Source: Candidatus Accumulibacter affinis
GTDB lineage: Bacteria; Pseudomonadota; Gammaproteobacteria; Burkholderiales; Rhodocyclaceae
Direction of reading: 5' to 3'
DNA length: 64,000 nucleotides
Assembly (NCBI GenBank): GCA_016713625.1
Contig: JADJOT010000009.1
Location: 186,001 to 250,000, forward strand
Shown: piece after piece, positions 59,220 through 64,000 of the stretch
Position numbering within the stretch: position 1 is the stretch's first letter
How the letters are laid out: the number at the start of each line of letters is the position of its first letter
The notes under the pieces: model-generated
What the model was told of the DNA's origin: nothing
Databases searched by the model: none
What the model saw: only the letters and a program-made list of their open reading frames with translations
Program-made: the position numbers and the translations under genes

Positions 59220-60746
59220 ATGGACAGCGTGCTGGAGAGAACCTGGGTTTACTTCTGGCTGCCCGAGACCATGTTCGTCATCGTCGCGGCAGTGATCCTG
59301 ACCCTGCTGTCGCTGCGCCTGCTCGCCAAGGAGCGGCGGCGGGTCGGCACGACCTTCGTGGCCTTCGTTCTCTGCCTGCTGGGCCAGTTCGTCGGCGCGC
59401 TCTTCGAAGCATTGCACTACTCGCGCCTGGCGGTGATGCTGCACGAGCTGTTCGTGATCGGCTCCGGGATGGCCCTGGTCCGCCTGGCCGCGATCTTTGT
59501 CTTCCGGGCGATCCTGCCGCGCGTCGGCATCGTCGTCGCGCGCATCGTCGAGGACATCATCGTGCTCGTGCTGTACGCGGCGTTCATTCTGGCGCGACTG
59601 CACCTCGTCGGCCTCGACCCGGCAAGCCTGCTGACCACCTCGGCAGTGCTCACCGCAGTGCTCGCTTTCGCCATGCAGGACACGCTCGGCAACGTCCTCT
59701 CGGGGGTTGCGCTGCAACTCGACAACTCCTTGCGCACCGGCGACTGGATCCGGATCGATGACCTTACCGGCCGGGTGGCGCAGGTCCGCTGGCGACAGAC
59801 GACGATCCGGACGCGCAACGGCGAAGTGGTGGTGGTGCCAAATAGCCAGCTGATGCGCGGCCGGTTTACGGTCTATGGCCGGGAGGATGTCGCGAGTTGG
59901 CCCTGGCGGCGCTGGGTATGGTTCAACGTTACCCATGACGCGGCGCCAACGCAGGTGATCGAGGCCGTCGAGAAGGCCATCACGGTGGCGGAAATCCCCA
60001 ACGTGGCGGCGCAACCGCTACCGACCTGCGTCCTGATGGAGTTTGGTCCGGGCTATGCGCGCTACGCGCTACGCTACTGGATGCTCGACCCGCAGCCTGA
60101 CGATCCGACTGATTCGGCGGTACGGGTACATCTTCTCGCGGCGCTGCAGCGTGGCGGAATGGAGTTGGCGGTACCGGGACAGTCCCTGCTCGTCACCAAG
60201 AAGAACAACGCTTACCGCAAGTCGATCCGGCGGCGCGAAACCGAACGACGCGTCGCTGGTCTGCGCAAATTCGAGCTTTTTTTCAGTCTCGAGGAGGAGG
60301 AATTGTTGACCGTCAGTCAGCATCTCGTTTTCGCTCCCTTCGTCCGTGGCGACGTCGTTTACAGGCAGGGAAACGTGGCCCACTGGCTCTACCTGCTGAC
60401 GGTCGGTGAGGCGGAGGTGTGGCTGGAGTTTCCGGAGCAGCCGCGGCAGTTGTTTCGCACCATTGACGCCGGCAACACCTTTGGCGAGCGCGGCGTACTG
60501 ACGGGCGAGCTGCGCCACGACACGGTCATCGCCACGACCGATCTGGTGTGCTATCGACTGGACCAGGAGACGCTGGAGGGACTCATTCAGTCACGACCGA
60601 CACTTGCCGAGGCGTTTGCGGCAATTCTCGCCCGCCGAGAAGCCGAGATGGATGAATTCGCCAGCCGCTTCGTCGACCTGCCGGCTGGCGATGTGGCGCC
60701 GAAAGCGGGGATGCTCGACAAGATTCGGGAGTTCGTCGGACTCTGA
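59220..60746 (+). CDS. MscS-family mechanosensitive channel with cyclic-nucleotide-binding domain
   Basis: A 508-residue membrane protein. Four or five N-terminal helices precede the MscS pore helix and beta domain (about residues 140-230: LLTTSAVLTAVLAFAMQDTLGNVLSGVALQLDNSLRTGDWIRI, RTRNGEVVVVPNSQLM). The MscS alpha/beta domain is followed by a cNMP-binding domain (about 365-480: FVRGDVVYRQGNVAHWLYLLTVGEAEVWLE, GNTFGERGVLTGELRHDTVIATTD), containing the GERG phosphate-binding cassette core but with HDT where R[ST]A is usual. Gating by osmotic tension and possibly by a nucleotide is inferred. It follows moeA and is not functionally linked to it. Confidence 0.9.
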   Translation: MDSVLERTWVYFWLPETMFVIVAAVILTLLSLRLLAKERRRVGTTFVAFVLCLLGQFVGALFEALHYSRLAVMLHELFVIGSGMALVRLAAIFVFRAILPRVGIVVARIVEDIIVLVLYAAFILARLHLVGLDPASLLTTSAVLTAVLAFAMQDTLGNVLSGVALQLDNSLRTGDWIRIDDLTGRVAQVRWRQTTIRTRNGEVVVVPNSQLMRGRFTVYGREDVASWPWRRWVWFNVTHDAAPTQVIEAVEKAITVAEIPNVAAQPLPTCVLMEFGPGYARYALRYWMLDPQPDDPTDSAVRVHLLAALQRGGMELAVPGQSLLVTKKNNAYRKSIRRRETERRVAGLRKFELFFSLEEEELLTVSQHLVFAPFVRGDVVYRQGNVAHWLYLLTVGEAEVWLEFPEQPRQLFRTIDAGNTFGERGVLTGELRHDTVIATTDLVCYRLDQETLEGLIQSRPTLAEAFAAILARREAEMDEFASRFVDLPAGDVAPKAGMLDKIREFVGL

Positions 60747-60770
60747 TTGGCGCTATTTTGTTGCGCTGCA

Positions 60771-61901
60771 TCAGGCAGCTCCGACGCCAGCTCCGTGGTC
60801 GGCGACGCGCAGGCGGCCCGCATAACCGGTCATTTCGAGGTAGCCACGGCCGCTGAAGCTGCCCTCGACGGTGACCAGGCCCTCCCAATAGACCACCGGC
60901 GTCGGCCGCCTGGTGGACAGTTCCTGGTCGTCGAGCAGCGGCCGCGTGCGCAGCCGGTATTCCCCAAAGCGGATTTCCAGCTCGACCGGGTAGCTCGCGC
61001 CGTTGCGTGGCGATACCCATCGGCGCAGCGGCGCGAAGCTGACGGCAGCGCTGGCGAACTGGCGCAGATGGCCGGCCGCGTCGCGCCAGGTGGCGTGCGC
61101 GTAGAGAGTCTCGCCTGCGGCATCGCGCATGCGGAAAGCCATTACGGCGCCACCATCGAAGAGGTTGATGCCCAGCCAGTCCCAGCCGACGGCGTTGTCG
61201 CCGAGCAGGGCGGTCGACCATTCATGGTCGAACCAGGCACGACCACTGACCACCTGCCGTCGGCCATCGCGGACCAGAGTCCCGGCGACCTGCAGTTGCG
61301 GCCAGCTGACGTAGTAGCTGGCCAACTGCGGCCCGTGTCCCTTGCGTGAATAGCCGCCATCGCCCTGCAGCAGCAGCGGCTGTGACGGGGTCAGCGTGAA
61401 GTCGTAGGAGAACTGCGGGCTGTGTACCTGCAGGTGGAGCAGCTCGCCGCTGCGCGTATCCTGCCGGTAAATGCGCCAGGCGCCGATGGCCACGTCGCAG
61501 TCCAGGCTGGAGAAGCTGGCGCCAAGATTGGCGCGTGCGGCGCGTTCGGCATGCTGCAGGCGATCTCCCGGCAGGGTCAGCGCGGCATGTGCGAAGAGCA
61601 TCTGGCTGGCGGCCAGCGGCGAGTGCAGGGCCTCGGCGGTGCCCGGTCGGCTGCGGAAGAAGGTCAGCTGGAAGCCGATGTCGGCGCTGCCGGATGGGGA
61701 CGTTTGCAGCGCGCCGGTGACGTACCACCACTCGGTGCGGAAGTTCGGGTGCGCGCCATGGTCACGCGGGAAGACTAGCCGTACGCCGGGGACCACCGGC
61801 GGATAGACGAGCGACGATGGGCTGGCCGCGGCGGCTGCGGCAGCCGCGAGCAGCTGCGTCGGTAGCAGCAAGGGCGTGGCCAGGAAAATGCGGCGGCGCA
61901 T
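60771..61901 (-). CDS. AttH/CrtC-like secreted lipocalin-type protein
   Basis: A 376-residue exported protein with an N-terminal signal (MRRRIFLATPLLLPTQLLAAAAAAAA) and the two lipocalin-like halves of the AttH/CrtC (carotenoid 1,2-hydratase-like) family: FPRDHGAHPNFRTEWWYVTGAL, GFQLTFFR, GPQLASYYVSWPQLQVAGTL, GRAWFDHEWSTALLGDNAVGWDWLGINLFDGGAVMAFRMRD. The gene lies 12 bases after an ABC permease gene, the arrangement of AttG-AttH type systems, in which this protein works with an FtsX-like permease. A carotenoid role is unlikely without crt genes. Confidence 0.88.
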   Translation of the reverse strand: MRRRIFLATPLLLPTQLLAAAAAAAASPSSLVYPPVVPGVRLVFPRDHGAHPNFRTEWWYVTGALQTSPSGSADIGFQLTFFRSRPGTAEALHSPLAASQMLFAHAALTLPGDRLQHAERAARANLGASFSSLDCDVAIGAWRIYRQDTRSGELLHLQVHSPQFSYDFTLTPSQPLLLQGDGGYSRKGHGPQLASYYVSWPQLQVAGTLVRDGRRQVVSGRAWFDHEWSTALLGDNAVGWDWLGINLFDGGAVMAFRMRDAAGETLYAHATWRDAAGHLRQFASAAVSFAPLRRWVSPRNGASYPVELEIRFGEYRLRTRPLLDDQELSTRRPTPVVYWEGLVTVEGSFSGRGYLEMTGYAGRLRVADHGAGVGAA

Positions 61902-61913
61902 CGGCGTCGGCGC

Positions 61914-64000
61914 TTACTGGGCGCTGGCCAGGACCTGCGCCACCGGCAGCCGGGTCGCCTGGCGGGCTGCGTAATGGCTGGCGACGACGGCGGCGGCGAG
62001 GGTCGCCAGCGCGCCGAAGACCACCGCGGACCAGGGGACGTCGAGCGGCATTCGCCAGTGGAAGGCCTGCGGATTGACCACCTGCGTCAGCACGGCGGCG
62101 ATCGCGATGCCGCAGGCGAGGCCGATCAGCAGGCCGACGGCAGCGATCAGCGCGCCTTCGAGCATCACCGCGCGGCTGAGCATGCGGCGGCTGAACCCGA
62201 GAGCGCCCAGCGTGGCCAGCTCGCCGGCGCGCAGCCAGACGCTGGCTGCCAGCGTCACCGCCAGGCCGAACAGCCCGATCAGCATCGCCGCGGCTTCGAG
62301 CGCGTAGGTCACGGCGAAGCTCTTGTCGAAGATCGACAGGCTGAGCTGGCGAATTTCGGCTGCGTCGGCGAGTTCGAGTGCGTACCTGCTGGTGTAGGGC
62401 GCCAGCCAGGCGCCGGCAGCCTCGCCGGCAGCGTCAGCGGGCAGTGGCCAGAGGGCGAGGTCGGTGGGCTGGAAATCGCCGCCGAGGCGCAGGTAATCGT
62501 CACGGCTGATCACCAGCGCGCCAAACTGCCGCGAATAGTCGCGCCAGACGCCGCCGACGAAGACCTCGACGGCGCCTCCGAGCAACGGCAGGCGCAAGGT
62601 CTGGCCGGGCTGGATGCCGTAAATCTCGTGCAAGGGCTCGCTGATCCAGACCACCACCAGGTCGTCCGACGGCGGCGTCATCACCGCGCCGGTGAAGGGC
62701 AGGCGTGCGCCGGGATTACCGCGCTCGATCTCGCGGACCATCAGCGCAACGTTTGGCCGTTGCGGGTCGATGGTCAGCGAGGCGTGCGCCGTACGCTCGA
62801 TCCTGGCGAAGGGTGCATCGGGCCGCAGCAGGGCCTGCAGCAGTTCCTGCGGTAGTGGCGTCGCCTTGCTGCGCAGATAGAGCGGCGCTGGCAATACCGC
62901 GTCCAGCCAGTGGTCGACGGCGACACGAAAGCTGGACACCATGATCACCATGCTGGCGGTCAGCGCGAAGCTGACGATCAGTCCACTGGCCGCCACCTGC
63001 GCCATCAGCGGCGCCTGCGCGACGTTCTGCAGCGCGATCTGTTGCGGCGCCGGTAGTCCAGGTCTGGCCAGGTAGCCGAATACGTACTGCGTCACCACGG
63101 GCGCGCAGCTGATGCCGATCACCAGGACCAGCGCGATCGCCGCATAACCCGCCAGCGGCAGCTCGAACAGCGGCGGTAGCTGCGTCAGCGCCAGCGCCGC
63201 CAGGGCCAACAGCGATGGCAGCCACAGCCTGGTATGTGGCGCCCTGGCCGCGCCGGGGCGCTGGGCGAAGCCGGTTTTCAATGCCTGCGCCAGCGGCTGC
63301 ATGCGATTCAGATAGGCCGGGTAGCAGGCGCCGGCCAGACTGGCGCCGCAGCCGAGGGCCAGGAAAGCGAGCGCCGGTAACGGCTGCGGCACGAGCAGCG
63401 GCGCGCTGGTCGCAAAATAGCCACCGCCGAGGTCGCCACCGAGCAGCTGCGTGAAGGCCAGCGCCAGCGCGTAGCCGAGACCGAGCCCGAGCAGTGCGCC
63501 GGGAACGCCAATGGCGAGTCCTTCGAGCAGGACCTGCAGCAGGCGCATGCGCGGGGACAGGCCGAGGACACCGAGCAGGGCAAACTGCGTCGAGCGCTGG
63601 GCGACGGCGGTCAGTTGCGTGGCGAACACCAGGAAGGCGCCGGTCAGCAAAGCCACCAGCGCCAGGACGTTGAGGTTGACGCGGTAGGCGCGCGAAAGGT
63701 TGGAGACGCGTGCGTTGTCGTCGTCCGCGGCGCGCAGCAGCAACCCAGCCGGCAGCTGCGGTGTCAGCGTCGCCCGCCAGCGGGCCGGATCGGTGTCGGG
63801 CGAGAGGCGTACGCGTCCCTCGCTGACGGCGTCGTCTGGCCCGAAGTGCTCCTGTACCCAGGCGATGTCAGCAACCAGCAGCAGGTCGTCGGCGCCGGCG
63901 GCGGGAAGATCGCCGGCGATGCGGGTTGACCACTGCTGATCGCCGCGCCGCAGCGTCACCGGCGCACCATCCTGCAGCCCGAGCTTGTCGCGCAGCGCTG
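61914..64000 (-). CDS. FtsX-like ABC transporter permease (5' end outside the window)
   Basis: At least 695 residues of a large permease with two FtsX-like domains: helices near LNVLALVALLTGAFLVFATQL, LEGLAIGVPGALLGLGLGYALAL, the central ALALVIGISCAP region, and MLIGLFGLAVTLAASVWLRAGELATLGALGFSRRMLSRAVMLEGALIAAVGLLIGLACG at the end. The frame is open to the window edge, so the start is missing. Such permeases belong to lipoprotein or lipid export systems and pair with an ATPase, probably encoded just outside, and here with the AttH-like protein downstream. Confidence 0.9.
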   Translation of the reverse strand, partial: ALRDKLGLQDGAPVTLRRGDQQWSTRIAGDLPAAGADDLLLVADIAWVQEHFGPDDAVSEGRVRLSPDTDPARWRATLTPQLPAGLLLRAADDDNARVSNLSRAYRVNLNVLALVALLTGAFLVFATQLTAVAQRSTQFALLGVLGLSPRMRLLQVLLEGLAIGVPGALLGLGLGYALALAFTQLLGGDLGGGYFATSAPLLVPQPLPALAFLALGCGASLAGACYPAYLNRMQPLAQALKTGFAQRPGAARAPHTRLWLPSLLALAALALTQLPPLFELPLAGYAAIALVLVIGISCAPVVTQYVFGYLARPGLPAPQQIALQNVAQAPLMAQVAASGLIVSFALTASMVIMVSSFRVAVDHWLDAVLPAPLYLRSKATPLPQELLQALLRPDAPFARIERTAHASLTIDPQRPNVALMVREIERGNPGARLPFTGAVMTPPSDDLVVVWISEPLHEIYGIQPGQTLRLPLLGGAVEVFVGGVWRDYSRQFGALVISRDDYLRLGGDFQPTDLALWPLPADAAGEAAGAWLAPYTSRYALELADAAEIRQLSLSIFDKSFAVTYALEAAAMLIGLFGLAVTLAASVWLRAGELATLGALGFSRRMLSRAVMLEGALIAAVGLLIGLACGIAIAAVLTQVVNPQAFHWRMPLDVPWSAVVFGALATLAAAVVASHYAARQATRLPVAQVLASAQ

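Overview
The window is GC-rich bacterial DNA that reads as a betaproteobacterial chromosome, most likely Rhodocyclales and close to Candidatus Accumulibacter. This is inferred from the accA-tilS and rlmN-pilW-rodZ-ispG-hisS-yfgM-bamB-der gene orders, a PEP-CTERM protein, the C4-dicarboxylate TRAP system and the RAYT-linked repeats. No rRNA, tRNA or CRISPR array was recognised.

Layout. 1-7433: end of accA, tilS, then a DctS/DctR-type two-component pair divergent from dctP, with dctQ and dctM; a terminator hairpin sits between dctP and dctQ. 7630-10937: a minus-strand TerD-family operon with an AIM24 protein and a TerF-type vWA protein. 11439-20532: ndk plus a tightly packed housekeeping run covering rRNA/tRNA methylation, pilus, cell shape, isoprenoid, tRNA charging and outer-membrane assembly genes. 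20717-32499: tyrosine phosphatase, a 1535-residue CheB-CheR-PAS-GGDEF-EAL protein, an FGE-like protein, two sugar/nucleotide transferase-like genes, DUF3047, a frameshifted Tim44-like gene, a NhaR-like regulator, a ribosome-associated HPF-like protein and a BAX-inhibitor-1 membrane protein.

32600-56663 is an accessory island. It holds an ISKra4 element with a 9-bp target duplication, remnants of other mobile elements, and five complete or broken toxin-antitoxin loci plus an orphan antitoxin fragment. It also holds a dispersed RAYT-linked sequence motif at which several genes are cut off, and an integron-like cluster of four attC sites with cassettes but no integrase gene in the window. One attC is split by a group IIC intron, and that intron's reverse transcriptase gene is split by a 2.7-kb serine-recombinase element. 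A four-gene IS21-type element interrupts a later cassette gene. Two 2.6-kb direct repeats, each with a Uma2 nuclease-family gene and a damaged IS110 transposase, bracket two more toxin-antitoxin pairs.

56727-64000 returns to ordinary genes: moaA and moeA (molybdenum cofactor), an MscS channel with a cyclic-nucleotide-binding domain, an AttH/CrtC-like secreted protein and the start-truncated permease of its ABC system. The most unusual feature is the nested structure at 40348-44953. Removing the inner element and one inserted base restores a 447-residue reverse transcriptase, and removing the whole intron restores an attC site.
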